Positions 43,178 through 52,095 of a DNA stretch of 64,000 nucleotides are shown one piece after another. Origin of the DNA: Deltaproteobacteria bacterium (lineage in GTDB: Bacteria; Bdellovibrionota_B; Oligoflexia; Oligoflexales; Bog-1112). The stretch is from contig JACPKR010000025.1 in NCBI GenBank assembly GCA_016186945.1, forward strand, positions 19,108 through 83,107. Direction: 5' to 3'. Below the pieces are notes generated by a model. The model ran no database searches. It saw only the letters and a list, made by a program, of their open reading frames with translations, and was not told the origin of the DNA. Made by a program: the position numbers and the translations under genes. The first letter of the stretch is position 1, and the number at the start of each line of letters is the position of its first letter.

Positions 43178-45808
43178 TTAGCTGGCCTCAGGCAGTTGTT
43201 TCTCGAGGAGTTCTTCCCTCCATGAGTATTTGCCGTCTTTCGTAAGTTCGAGTTCCCAGGTGCCTTTCGTCTGAAAGGACTCACCGAGGAGTTTATCGCT
43301 GACATGGTCTACGACCGTAGACTGGAAAGCTCGTCGCATTGCTCGACCTCCAAATTCTCCAGCGGAAGACTTTTCAAGAAGGGCTTCAATCAGGTCTTTC
43401 CCCAGCGAGAGGACCAGCTCATGTTTGGCGATTCTTTTGTTAAGTTCCGTCATCATACGCTGCAGGAGCATTTCCAGGTGCGGCCTACCTAATTTTGCAA
43501 AGATAATCACTTCGTCAATCCTTCCCACGAACTCGGGGCGCAATACTTGTGCGAGTTTGCTTCGAACTTCGTCATCAAAGCGATCCTCTTTTGGCTTTGA
43601 GTCCAGCTCCAGAGGAATGTTCGACGTCATGACCATCAAGGTATTTCGAAAATTCACCAAGCGTCCGTTGGCGTCCGTCAGGCGTCCATCATCAAAGGTT
43701 TGTAGAAGTAAATCCAGAACCCGAGGGTGTGCTTTCTCTATTTCATCGAAAAGGACGACGGTGTACGGTTGGCGACGAACCGGTTCTGACAACTCTCCAC
43801 CCTCTCCATAGCCTACATAGCCGGGTGGAGAGCCAATGAGACGGGAGACGCTGTGCTGTTCCATATATTCCGACATGTCGATACGCACCATGCGGTTTTC
43901 GTCATGGAAGAGTTCCTCTGCAAGGGCTTTCACCGTCTCCGTTTTCCCTACACCTGTCGGACCTAAAAACAGAAACACTCCCGCAGGTCTATTAGGGTCG
44001 GAAACCCCACTGCGTGCTCGCCGCACGGCTTTGCTGACTTTGGAAATTGCTTCCGCTTGTCCGAAGACCCGCTTCCCAAGCCGCTGCTCCATAGATATCA
44101 ACGCCTTGGTTTCTTCCTTCATCAAGCTTGCGACAGGAATTCTCGTCCATGTGGCGATCACTTCCGCAATTTCGGGACTTCCCACGATTTGCCGAAGCCA
44201 CGAGTGGTCATTCTGCATCGTCATGAGTTTAGAGCGAATAGCTTCGATGTCTTTCACAATTTTGGGTAATTCCGTGTATTGCAGTTTCGCGGCAAGTTCA
44301 AAGTCGCCTCGCTGCTTTGTGCTTTCAAAGAGACCTTCCAGCTCCTGCTTCCGACGCTCTTGTTTTCTAAGGTTTTCGAGCATAACCTTGTGATTTTCCC
44401 AAATCCCTTTTAGTTTCTGAAATTCCTTGCTCACCTCACCAAGTTTCGTATCTATATTTGCTAGAGCTGCCGTAGCGGTTTTATCTTTTTTGTCGATCGC
44501 TTTTTTCTCGATTTCAAGTTGATCGATTTCCGCTCTTAGGTTGTCCATAACAGCCGGCATACTGTCGATCTGAATCCTCAGCCGACTGCAAGCTTCATCG
44601 AGCAAGTCGATAGCCTTGTCGGGCAAGCGTCGTCCTGGAAGGTAGCGAATGGAGAGGTCAGTACAACTCACCAGGGCTTCGTCGTCTATCTGAACACCAT
44701 GGAAAATCTCGTAGCGGCCCTTGATCCCACGGAGTATCCCCAGGGTAGCTGCTCGGCTCGGTTCGTCCACCGTGACTGACTGAAAGCGTCGTTCAAGAGC
44801 AGGATCTTTCTCGATATGCTTGCGATACTCGTCGAGCGTGGTCGCTCCCAGGCAACGCAGCTCCCCTCTTGCCAGTGCCGGCTTGAGCAGATTGGCAGCG
44901 TCGGCCGAACCTTCGGCACTTCCCGCACCGACGATCATGTGGATTTCGTCGATGAAGAGAATGACGTTACCTGCACAAGCTTGGATTGCTTTGATAAGGC
45001 TTTTGATCCTTTCCTCGAACTCGCCGCGAAACCTGGCTCCTGCCACAAGACCACCGAGATCGAGGGCTAGGATGCGTTTCCCCTTCATCGGTTCGGGGAC
45101 AATTCCTTCAGAAATGCGCAGGGCTAAAGCTTCTGCAACTGCGGTTTTTCCGACACCAGCCTCGCCGATCAGGACAGGGTTATTTTTCTTCTTCCGTCCA
45201 AGAATCTCCAGGACCCTGCGTGTCTCCTGATCCCGTCCCAGGACTGGGTCCAGTTCCCCCCGTTCTGCCTGTGCGGTAAGATCGACCGTGTATTTGTCGA
45301 GAACTTCTGCCAGTTCATCGGGAATCTGAAACTGCCCAGCAGTCGTTTCCTTAGCCTCTTTTTTTTCTTTTTTAACGTCTTCCTTAGCTTTGCGAAGTTC
45401 CGGCTTGGCAGGTTCTTTCTTGGAAATTTCCCTACGGACCGCAAAGCTTTCGTCTTCCTTCAGGAAGTTTTTGATGACATCGGAGTGGTGGGTCATGCTT
45501 TCCCACAGAAGCTTTTCGTCGACCAACTCTTTGCCGGCTTTTGTTTCCGCTTCATCGAGGGCCTTATCGAGTCGGATGCCAAAATCGACCTTAACGTCTC
45601 CAAACACTCGACGAAACTTCGCAAGATGTTTCTGAAGGTGGTGTTGCAGGCGAGCACTCGCTCCCCTTGGCAGCTCGATGGTTTCCGAACGAAGCATGGC
45701 TAATGCAATATGCTCGACTTCCAGAAATCTATGACCAAAACTGCGAGCATACTGTAGGCCCTGATGAAACGCCTTCTGACATAAAAAACCGTAACGGGAA
45801 ACGTCCAT
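43178..45808 (-). CDS. clpB: ClpB-type disaggregase with divergent N-domain
   Basis: Hsp100 unfoldase of 876 residues. The N-domain (1-~110) is divergent, and a Lys/Glu-rich linker follows ('[20 protein letters not shown]'). AAA1 has '[18 protein letters not shown]' and AAA2 '[19 protein letters not shown]'. Between them is the long coiled-coil M-domain (about 390-525) that defines ClpB. There is no ClpP-binding [IV]G[FL] loop after '[13 protein letters not shown]', so it should work with DnaK rather than ClpP. GGAG lies upstream of ATG 45808. Confidence 0.93.
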   Translation of the reverse strand: MDVSRYGFLCQKAFHQGLQYARSFGHRFLEVEHIALAMLRSETIELPRGASARLQHHLQKHLAKFRRVFGDVKVDFGIRLDKALDEAETKAGKELVDEKLLWESMTHHSDVIKNFLKEDESFAVRREISKKEPAKPELRKAKEDVKKEKKEAKETTAGQFQIPDELAEVLDKYTVDLTAQAERGELDPVLGRDQETRRVLEILGRKKKNNPVLIGEAGVGKTAVAEALALRISEGIVPEPMKGKRILALDLGGLVAGARFRGEFEERIKSLIKAIQACAGNVILFIDEIHMIVGAGSAEGSADAANLLKPALARGELRCLGATTLDEYRKHIEKDPALERRFQSVTVDEPSRAATLGILRGIKGRYEIFHGVQIDDEALVSCTDLSIRYLPGRRLPDKAIDLLDEACSRLRIQIDSMPAVMDNLRAEIDQLEIEKKAIDKKDKTATAALANIDTKLGEVSKEFQKLKGIWENHKVMLENLRKQERRKQELEGLFESTKQRGDFELAAKLQYTELPKIVKDIEAIRSKLMTMQNDHSWLRQIVGSPEIAEVIATWTRIPVASLMKEETKALISMEQRLGKRVFGQAEAISKVSKAVRRARSGVSDPNRPAGVFLFLGPTGVGKTETVKALAEELFHDENRMVRIDMSEYMEQHSVSRLIGSPPGYVGYGEGGELSEPVRRQPYTVVLFDEIEKAHPRVLDLLLQTFDDGRLTDANGRLVNFRNTLMVMTSNIPLELDSKPKEDRFDDEVRSKLAQVLRPEFVGRIDEVIIFAKLGRPHLEMLLQRMMTELNKRIAKHELVLSLGKDLIEALLEKSSAGEFGGRAMRRAFQSTVVDHVSDKLLGESFQTKGTWELELTKDGKYSWREELLEKQLPEAS

Positions 45809-45896
45809 TATCTCAACTCCACAGAGTTCTCTACGTTACCGTAACGGTCTATCGGCTATTGGGTGGAAAACCTAAGCTACTTGTCCTAGGCCGCTC

Positions 45897-45971
45897 GGGG
45901 CAAGGAGGTGGTTGGGAGGAAACAGGGCAAGGAGGTGGTTGGGAGGAAACTGCGCAGCTGGTTCCTCCAAG
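45897..45971 (+). repeat. Family B, copy B8 with 26-bp tandem duplication
   Basis: The unit GGGCAAGGAGGTGGTTGGGA...GGAAAC appears twice in a row, then continues CTGCGCAGCTGGTTCCTCCA. It lies between clpB and the DUF1844 gene. Confidence 0.82.
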
Positions 45972-45976
45972 AGTTC

Positions 45977-46264
45977 TTAGTGTGAGACGACGGCTGTGTT
46001 GTATTTGAAATGTAAATCTTTTAGGACCGAATCAACGAGATCTTGTTCATCTTTGGTCAGGTTCCCTTTGGTCTTATCTTTCAGCATTTCGACGATGCGT
46101 ATATTTTGCTTGGCGAGTGGGATGTTTTTTTCTCCAACTTTTTTCCCCTCTACATCAGATTCACCTATGTAATAGAGAGCGGCAGAGGAAAAGCCCAGTA
46201 TAAGACCACTGAAGTCTACGTCAGTCATGGGGTCATCTCTCTCGCTTTTGTCTTTTTGCTCCAT
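45977..46264 (-). CDS. DUF1844 family protein
   Basis: 95 residues matching DUF1844: 'VDFSGLILGFSSAALYYIGE' then 'NIPLAKQNIRIVEMLKDKTK' and 'GNLTKDEQDLVDSVLKDLHF'. Function of the family is unknown; it is common in delta-like proteobacteria and Acidobacteria. The stop lies just beyond repeat B8. Confidence 0.8.
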   Translation of the reverse strand: MEQKDKSERDDPMTDVDFSGLILGFSSAALYYIGESDVEGKKVGEKNIPLAKQNIRIVEMLKDKTKGNLTKDEQDLVDSVLKDLHFKYNTAVVSH

Positions 46265-46390
46265 TGTGTTCCCCTATTCGGTCGTATGATTATCGTTCGG
46301 ACGGATCATCGCAATATCTATTTACCAATTTTACACAGGGATGGATGCCGCACTACGAGTTTTCTTGATTTGGACACATCAGGTGGGTAC

Positions 46391-46559
46391 ATATAGTATT
46401 TGGGGAAAAGAATTTGTGGAGAGGACCTTTTTTGAAAAAAAGTTCCCCTCCACGCCTCCCCCCAAAAAACTTTAGATATTGAAGTTTTTAAAAAGGGGTT
46501 TGGGGAAATAACTTTTTTCAAAAAGTTTGTCCCCAAATTGATTATCTTGAACACCATAG
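46391..46559 (+). repeat. Family A, copy A8 (full length)
   Basis: ATATAGTATTTGGGG to GAACACCATAG, 169 bp. It fills more than half of the 306-bp gap between the DUF1844 gene and tRNA-Leu, ending 11 nt before the tRNA. I see no gene in the remaining 46265-46390, and any tRNA promoter would have to lie inside the repeat. Confidence 0.9.
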
Positions 46560-46570
46560 AAGTTTCCCGC

Positions 46571-46655
46571 GGGGATGTGGTGAAATTGGTATACACGCTA
46601 GACTTAGAATCTAGTGCCGAAAGGTGTGGGAGTTCGAGTCTCCCCATCCCCACCA
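46571..46655 (+). tRNA. tRNA-Leu (UAG)
   Basis: Acceptor GGGGATG/CATCCCC, discriminator A, encoded CCA. Anticodon stem CTAGA/TCTAG with loop CTTAGAA gives anticodon TAG. The long variable arm (TGCCGAAAGGTG) marks a class II tRNA. Confidence 0.95.
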
Positions 46656-46686
46656 TCTTACGAATCCCGAATTCCTCTACAAAACA

Positions 46687-47046
46687 TTATTGAGAAAGTG
46701 CGCCCTTAGCTTGCGCGACGAGGGCAGCAAACGCTTTTTCGTCATGAACAGCAAGGTCTGCCAAGCTGCTTCTGTCGATTTCGATGTTTGCTTTTTTCAG
46801 CCCGTAGATGAATTGCGAGTATTTCATCCCGCAGGCGCGAGTGGCTGCGTTGATACGTTGGATCCATAGTGCGCGGAAATCTCGTTTCTTGTTGCGACGA
46901 TCCCTGTAGGCGAAGCACAACGCGCGTCGGACAACATGAATGGCCATTCTAAAATGGCTTTTGCGTGTTTGACGAAAGCCTTTTGCCAGTGCAAGAATTT
47001 TCTTCCGGCGAGCTCTCGCCTTTGTTCCTCTTTTTACCCGTGCCAT
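46687..47046 (-). CDS. rplT: Ribosomal protein bL20
   Basis: 119 residues: '[20 protein letters not shown]', '[20 protein letters not shown]' and '[19 protein letters not shown]'. It follows rpmI by 18 nt. No pheS or pheT follows; the next feature is the convergent tRNA-Leu. Confidence 0.97.
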   Translation of the reverse strand: MARVKRGTKARARRKKILALAKGFRQTRKSHFRMAIHVVRRALCFAYRDRRNKKRDFRALWIQRINAATRACGMKYSQFIYGLKKANIEIDRSSLADLAVHDEKAFAALVAQAKGALSQ

Positions 47047-47064
47047 AAGTTTTTCCTACTCCCT

Positions 47065-47262
47065 TTACTTTGTCGGCAGTACGCGCATGACCCTCTCAAG
47101 GTCGGAATGTCCCACGTACTTCGCCTTTTTCAGCTTGTTTTTTCTTTTTCGCGACTTCTTAGTTGCTAAGTGCTCGTGGTTGGCTCGGTCAAATTTGATT
47201 TTTCCCGAGGGCTTTACACGGAATCGCTTAGCGGCCGCTTTTTTTGTCTTTAATTTCGGCAT
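47065..47262 (-). CDS. rpmI: Ribosomal protein bL35
   Basis: 65 residues, 'MPKLKTKKAAAKRFRVKPSG', basic throughout, ending 'RVMRVLPTK'. Normally preceded by infC; here the upstream gene is an unrelated exported protein. Confidence 0.96.
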   Translation of the reverse strand: MPKLKTKKAAAKRFRVKPSGKIKFDRANHEHLATKKSRKRKNKLKKAKYVGHSDLERVMRVLPTK

Positions 47263-47332
47263 ATTGAACCTTTGTCACAACAAGATTGCAATAAAATTAA
47301 TGAATGAGATCGTAAGGTTAGGACTTCTATCA

Positions 47333-48130
47333 CTAATTCCCATGAGGGGCAAGGGGTAAAACTATCGCCAGCTTGCCTTCCGTGAGAACGCTTGCGCTTT
47401 CCTCCAAGGCATCCCTCCAGGCTCCTCTGTTCACACTATATTGCGTAGGGGTCACCACCTTGGCTTCAAGGGCGACCGGTTTCACCCCGACGCTTCTTAA
47501 AAGCTCCTCACGACGAGGATTATAGAACCACTTCCCCATCAGGTTATTTTGAAAGGATTCCTTGCTGAGCTTCTCCACTCCGTAAAGTCTCGACCCAGCG
47601 GTATCGACGATCTCGAATTCCGCAACGGGTGAAACACTCTTATCGAGCCGCAAGATCAAGCCGCTGAATCGAGGAGGCGTGCTCACTTCAGGAGGCGGCG
47701 GGAAGAGGATGTCGCCGCGGTTGAGTGCTCGCGGTAGACTGCTTTCGAGAAAGACCCGGACTGTCCCATCCTTGAACACCTCAGAGCGATTCACATAGGT
47801 CGCGTGCGTAACAAGATCGCTTGCAAGGGATGCCCCCTGCTCGACTACCGCTTTATCCATCCCCAAAGCAAGGTAGTGTTTTTTATGAAAATCCCTGATG
47901 GCCCCTCTTGCATAAAGCAAACCGTCCGTGATCGCCTTTTGCTCGGCCTCGACAAAAGGTACTTCGCTCTGGTCAGTCGGCTTGAAGTCTCCGTGAAATC
48001 GAATCCTGAGGTTTCCCCAGTCGGTCTCGACCCGATCCCAGGTTTCCATCACTGGATCAGCTATAGCCCCCCCACTCCCTAAGGACAGGATCCCTACATA
48101 AATAAAAGCATGCAGTTTCATGAGATGCAT
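47333..48130 (-). CDS. Exported protein, possibly LPP20/FlgT-like
   Basis: About 265 residues from ATG 48130 (GAGG 5 nt upstream). The ORF-track start at 48256 comes from repeat A9. Signal peptide 'LHAFIYVGILSLGSGGAIAD'. The first mature part ('VEAEQKAITDGLLYARGAIR') recalls the LPP20/FlgT fold, in which a recurring A-x-x-A-ll-Ar pattern occurs. The C-terminal half ('FSGLILRLDKSVSPVAEFEI') has 'GLVIDARG'-like segments typical of those proteins. The family call is tentative. Confidence 0.6.
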   Translation of the reverse strand: MHLMKLHAFIYVGILSLGSGGAIADPVMETWDRVETDWGNLRIRFHGDFKPTDQSEVPFVEAEQKAITDGLLYARGAIRDFHKKHYLALGMDKAVVEQGASLASDLVTHATYVNRSEVFKDGTVRVFLESSLPRALNRGDILFPPPPEVSTPPRFSGLILRLDKSVSPVAEFEIVDTAGSRLYGVEKLSKESFQNNLMGKWFYNPRREELLRSVGVKPVALEAKVVTPTQYSVNRGAWRDALEESASVLTEGKLAIVLPLAPHGN

Positions 48131-48186
48131 ATTATCCTCGTCTTTTTCATGAGGGCGCTCTTCTCTCCCTCTCTTTTCTATATACA

Positions 48187-48272
48187 CTATTTGAGAAAAA
48201 GAATTTGTGGAGAGGACCTTTTTTGAAAAAAAGTTCCCCTCCACGCCTCCCCCCAAAAAACTTTAGATATTG
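48187..48272 (+). repeat. Family A, copy A9 (left half only)
   Basis: CTATTTGAGAAAAAGAATTT to CTTTAGATATTG, stopping at the central ATAT. The Shine-Dalgarno of rny (GGAAAGG) starts at its edge. Confidence 0.85.
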
Positions 48273-48286
48273 GAAAGGTTAATCAA

Positions 48287-49837
48287 ATGACAGCGCTTTT
48301 TTTGTTTTCCTTAATCTCCGGTTTCATATTGTTTCGCATCATCCTCTTGCTCTTACCACGACTGGAGGGAAAGGAAAGTCGTAAACAGAGAGACGAAGTT
48401 TTGAAAGAAGCCAAACGCCAAGCGCGGGCGATCACCGAGGATACAGACTCACAACTGAAGGAGCGTATGATTGCCAGCTCAGAAGAGTTAGACGCCTTCC
48501 TTCTACAGAAAAGAAACGATCTAGCTTCGGAAGAAACAGACCTGCAGGAACAGGAAAAGCTGCGCCAAAACGATGTGGCGCGAGTGGAAAGGAGAGAGCG
48601 GGAACTTGTTCGTTGGGAACAATCCGTTGAAGTAGCAAGAAATGAAGCCCTGCAAAAAAAGAAGGAATCCGAGAAACTTGCTCCTGCGATCATGGACGCA
48701 CTCGCCCAACATACAAGGGTGAACCTGAAAGCACTCCGCAGTTCTCTGCACGCCGATTTGATTAACGCTAAGCAGCTGGAAGCTCAGAAGGTATTGAAAT
48801 CCCTTCAGGAAGAGGTCTCTTCGTCAGCTGCAAAACTTGCGCATAGAGTCCTTGATAGGGTTCACGCTCGGTACGCACCCATCTTTGTTTGGCCAAAAAG
48901 CTCCAACATCATCGACGTGAGGACGAAGTTTCATAGCCTTTTTCTTGCGGAGGATAGCAAGCTAATTGAAGAAATTCAGGAACTTTCGGGAACCAAGGTC
49001 ATCCCCTTTCAAGCTAACGATCAATCATTGTCCCTCAAAGTGGCTGGTGGTTTTGGAATCTATCGAGAGGCAATGCGCCTAACGCTTGAGAAAATCTTCT
49101 CACTGGAAGAAGCCCCAGGAAATAAACTTTCGCTAACCTTCGATCAATGCAAGAAAAAGCTGGAAAGTGAAGCCGTCCAACTCGGAAAGACGGCTGTTAC
49201 AATTCTTCGACTGGAAAACGTTCACCCTGAGTTGCAGAAACTTGTGGGAGCCTTGAACTGGCGGACCAGTTACCGGCAAAACCAATGGTACCACACACTG
49301 GAAGTCGCACAATTGGCCAGTATCCTTGCGTTCGAACTCGACGTTAGCCCTAGCGACGCTAAGAGAGTGGGTCTCCTTCATGATATCGGAAAAGCGATCG
49401 ACTACAACATTGAGGGCAGCCATGCCGTGATTAGCGGAGATTACGCGGATCGCTTCGGAGAAAAACGCTACATTTGTGACACGGTCATGTCCCATCATGC
49501 CGACCTTGTTTTAGAAACCCCCCTTGCTTTTGTTTTGCAGGCGGCGGACACGCTTTCTGGCGCACGCCCAGGGGCACGTGTTAACCTTGAGGAAGGATAC
49601 CAGGTCAGACTTACAGCCATCCATGATGTTATCAGGAACTTTACCGGAGTCCTGGATCTGGCAGTCATGAACGGGGGGCGTGAGGTACACATTCAAATGG
49701 ATCACACGAAAGTGCGAGAATCGGATGTAGAGGCCATCACGAAACAGATTGCTCGTCAAATTGAGCGAGACGTCGCCTTCCCCGGACAGATTAAAATTCT
49801 TGTCACTCGAACTTACGAATCTACAGCAGTTGCCTAA
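48287..49837 (+). CDS. rny: Ribonuclease Y with degenerate KH domain
   Basis: Membrane-anchored endoribonuclease for mRNA decay. 516 residues: TM helix at 3-25, coiled coil at about 28-190, KH-like region at about 205-280, HD domain at about 330-425 with 'HTLEVAQLASI', 'GLLHDIGKAIDYNIEGSH', 'MSHHADLV' and 'AADTLSGARPGAR', and the terminal 'AFPGQIKILVTRTYES'. The KH region ('FHSLFLAEDSKLIEEIQELS') lacks the GREGRNIR (GxxG) loop of typical RNase Y. It overlaps the downstream TPR gene by one base. Confidence 0.92.
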   Translation: MTALFLFSLISGFILFRIILLLLPRLEGKESRKQRDEVLKEAKRQARAITEDTDSQLKERMIASSEELDAFLLQKRNDLASEETDLQEQEKLRQNDVARVERRERELVRWEQSVEVARNEALQKKKESEKLAPAIMDALAQHTRVNLKALRSSLHADLINAKQLEAQKVLKSLQEEVSSSAAKLAHRVLDRVHARYAPIFVWPKSSNIIDVRTKFHSLFLAEDSKLIEEIQELSGTKVIPFQANDQSLSLKVAGGFGIYREAMRLTLEKIFSLEEAPGNKLSLTFDQCKKKLESEAVQLGKTAVTILRLENVHPELQKLVGALNWRTSYRQNQWYHTLEVAQLASILAFELDVSPSDAKRVGLLHDIGKAIDYNIEGSHAVISGDYADRFGEKRYICDTVMSHHADLVLETPLAFVLQAADTLSGARPGARVNLEEGYQVRLTAIHDVIRNFTGVLDLAVMNGGREVHIQMDHTKVRESDVEAITKQIARQIERDVAFPGQIKILVTRTYESTAVA

Positions 49838-50532
49838 TGGGAAAACGGTTCCAAGACGTATACGACAAAGTGCCGTTTCTATTTCACCTCAACGATTTTC
49901 GAGGGGCTGAAAAGCTTCTGCGCGCGCACCTTGAAACCCAGGAGCCTGCCCCCCTCCTCCACAATTGGCTGGGACTGGCTTGCTACAGGCTTCACCTCTG
50001 GGATGATGCTGTGGCAAACTTTCAAGCTGCCCTCAAGCTCGACCCTAACTTTGTCGAGGGAGCCTTGAACCTTGCGGCCTGCCTAGCCCACTTAGGGAAA
50101 TATAGTTCGGCGGCCAATGTTTATACCCATGCGGAAAAAACACTCACACGGCTGAAAAGCCCAGCTCTCCTTCCTGCACAAATGATTGCCTTTCATCAAA
50201 GTTTGGGCCAGTTGCATGAATCTGTAGACGACTACGGGGAAGCAATTGAGGACTATAAAAAAGCTTTGAACGTATCTTCTCATTCTCCCCATTTACGCTT
50301 AACCCTTGCCAAAGCTTACATCAAAAAAGGATATTACTCGAAAGCGGAGCATGAACTGACCCTGGCAATGGAACAAGTGCCCCACTCATCGTCCCCCCAC
50401 TTTTTGCTAGGGCTCTCTTATTATTCCCAAGGCAACTCCGAAGACGCGCGTAAAAGCTGGCGAAATGCTTTGAAAATTAACCCCAAATGCAGACAATCCC
50501 AAGTGCTTCTCAAGCTACTGGATGGTGACTGA
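49837..50532 (+). CDS. TPR protein
   Basis: 231 residues with four or five tetratricopeptide repeats ('HNWLGLACYRLHLWDDAVAN', 'YGEAIEDYKKALNVSS', 'PHFLLGLSYYSQGNSEDARK'). No signal peptide. It starts at the A of the rny stop (TAATG) and is followed by a response regulator carrying more TPRs, so it is probably a scaffold in the same regulatory unit. Partner unknown. Confidence 0.85.
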   Translation: MGKRFQDVYDKVPFLFHLNDFRGAEKLLRAHLETQEPAPLLHNWLGLACYRLHLWDDAVANFQAALKLDPNFVEGALNLAACLAHLGKYSSAANVYTHAEKTLTRLKSPALLPAQMIAFHQSLGQLHESVDDYGEAIEDYKKALNVSSHSPHLRLTLAKAYIKKGYYSKAEHELTLAMEQVPHSSSPHFLLGLSYYSQGNSEDARKSWRNALKINPKCRQSQVLLKLLDGD

Positions 50533-50580
50533 CACTTCACTTGCTCTTTCTTCTTCCGATAAATTCACTCGGAGGAGCAG

Positions 50581-52095
50581 ATGAAAAACGAGAACCGATC
50601 CTACAATACGTCGCAAATTCACGTGATGATTGTGGACGATCATATCCCCATCCGAAAAGCTCTCCGCGCCATTTTGAGCAAGATGGGCATCAAAGAAGTC
50701 GTTGAGTTCTCCGACGTAGACGAGGCTCTGAAGGAACTACGCCAGTACATCAACCTTATCTTCCTCGATATTTATCTGCAGAAGGGTGACGGGTTCGAAG
50801 TTCTTTCTCATGTTCGTAATCGTGGAGCAGGTTCAGATATTCCCATCATTGTTGTATCAGGAGACACTAGCCGTGAGACAATTATCAAAGCAAGCGATTT
50901 GGGGGCTAATGATTACATCGTCAAACCATTCCAACCGGAGGCAATGGAAACGAAAATTCATCAGATTCTGAATTCCTTTTTCTCACCTTCCCCAGTTGTA
51001 CAAATCCTGCGTCAGGGAGACAAATATTTTATTTCGAAAGACCTGGATAATGCGCTCGATAATTACAAGAAAGCACTTTCTCTGGATCCTGACAGTATGC
51101 GAGCCAAACATTCCATCGCCCTAGTTTTGGATGAGAAGGGCAAAACGGAAGAAGCTGTCGAGCTACTTAAAAAGAATATTGCTGAAAGTCCCAAGTACTA
51201 CAAAAACCACGCAAGCTTGACCGACATCTACATGCGACAAGGCAACAAGGAAATAGCCACCGCCACTCTCAAGAAGGAACTTGAGGTTAACCCCAAGCAG
51301 TCCAACCGTCAGGCTTTACTTGGCAAACTCCTTGCGGGTTCCAACGATTTTCAAGGGGCATTCCAAGCCTTCCGCGCGGCAATCCGTGAAAATTCAAAAA
51401 ACGCAGAGGCCCTCCTGGGCGCGGCAGAAGCATGCCTCAGACTGGATGACCTGGAAAAGGCAATCTACTATCTCAAGAAATACAGACGCGCACTGCCCCA
51501 CGACTCGACACCCCTTCGAACAGCCATCCGGTGGTGCCTCGACAAGGAGGAACCCCGTCGCGCCGAGCTTATGCTGAAAGAAGAAATTCGGAACAATCCG
51601 TCTCGAATAGACTCTTACATTCTCCTCTCCAAGATGTTTATCAACATCAAAAAATACACGGACGCAGAAAAAACACTGAAGGACCTTAATCGCATTGACC
51701 GTGGCAACGCTGAAGGGCAACGCCTGATGGCAACCCTTGCCATCAAGGAGAACGACTTCGAACGCGCCCTATCCATCCTCGACCCTGTCGCAAAACGAGA
51801 GCCGAGTTTGGAAATTCTGGTCCTGATGGCCGAGTGCCTTCTTAAGCTCAATAAAATTGAGGACTGCGTCACCACCCTCCACAGGGCGATGTCGTTTGAT
51901 CAGAAAGACCCGAGCATATTTTTCCTTTTGGGCAAAGCCTACGAAACTTCACAAGAGTTTCTCAAATCAGCTCTCTGTTTTCTCAAGGCTGCAGATCATG
52001 GAGCGGACCGCAAAGAAGCAGAAAAGTACTCCAAGGAAAACCTGCAAAGCTTCTTGTCCCGCCGACGGAAAATTCCCTCCACACGCTCGGCCTAG
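50581..52095 (+). CDS. Response regulator with C-terminal TPR array
   Basis: 504 residues. REC domain at about 10-130: acidic pair in 'MIVDDH', phospho-acceptor Asp in 'LIFLDIYLQKGDGFEVL', 'VVSGDTS', and the Lys of 'NDYIVKPF'. From about 145 to 490 there are roughly nine TPRs ('ALDNYKKALSLDPDSMRAKH'). There is no DNA-binding domain, so output is likely by protein interaction. GGAGGAG upstream of ATG. No cognate kinase is adjacent. Its stop overlaps the convergent MATE gene. Confidence 0.92.
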   Translation: MKNENRSYNTSQIHVMIVDDHIPIRKALRAILSKMGIKEVVEFSDVDEALKELRQYINLIFLDIYLQKGDGFEVLSHVRNRGAGSDIPIIVVSGDTSRETIIKASDLGANDYIVKPFQPEAMETKIHQILNSFFSPSPVVQILRQGDKYFISKDLDNALDNYKKALSLDPDSMRAKHSIALVLDEKGKTEEAVELLKKNIAESPKYYKNHASLTDIYMRQGNKEIATATLKKELEVNPKQSNRQALLGKLLAGSNDFQGAFQAFRAAIRENSKNAEALLGAAEACLRLDDLEKAIYYLKKYRRALPHDSTPLRTAIRWCLDKEEPRRAELMLKEEIRNNPSRIDSYILLSKMFINIKKYTDAEKTLKDLNRIDRGNAEGQRLMATLAIKENDFERALSILDPVAKREPSLEILVLMAECLLKLNKIEDCVTTLHRAMSFDQKDPSIFFLLGKAYETSQEFLKSALCFLKAADHGADRKEAEKYSKENLQSFLSRRRKIPSTRSA

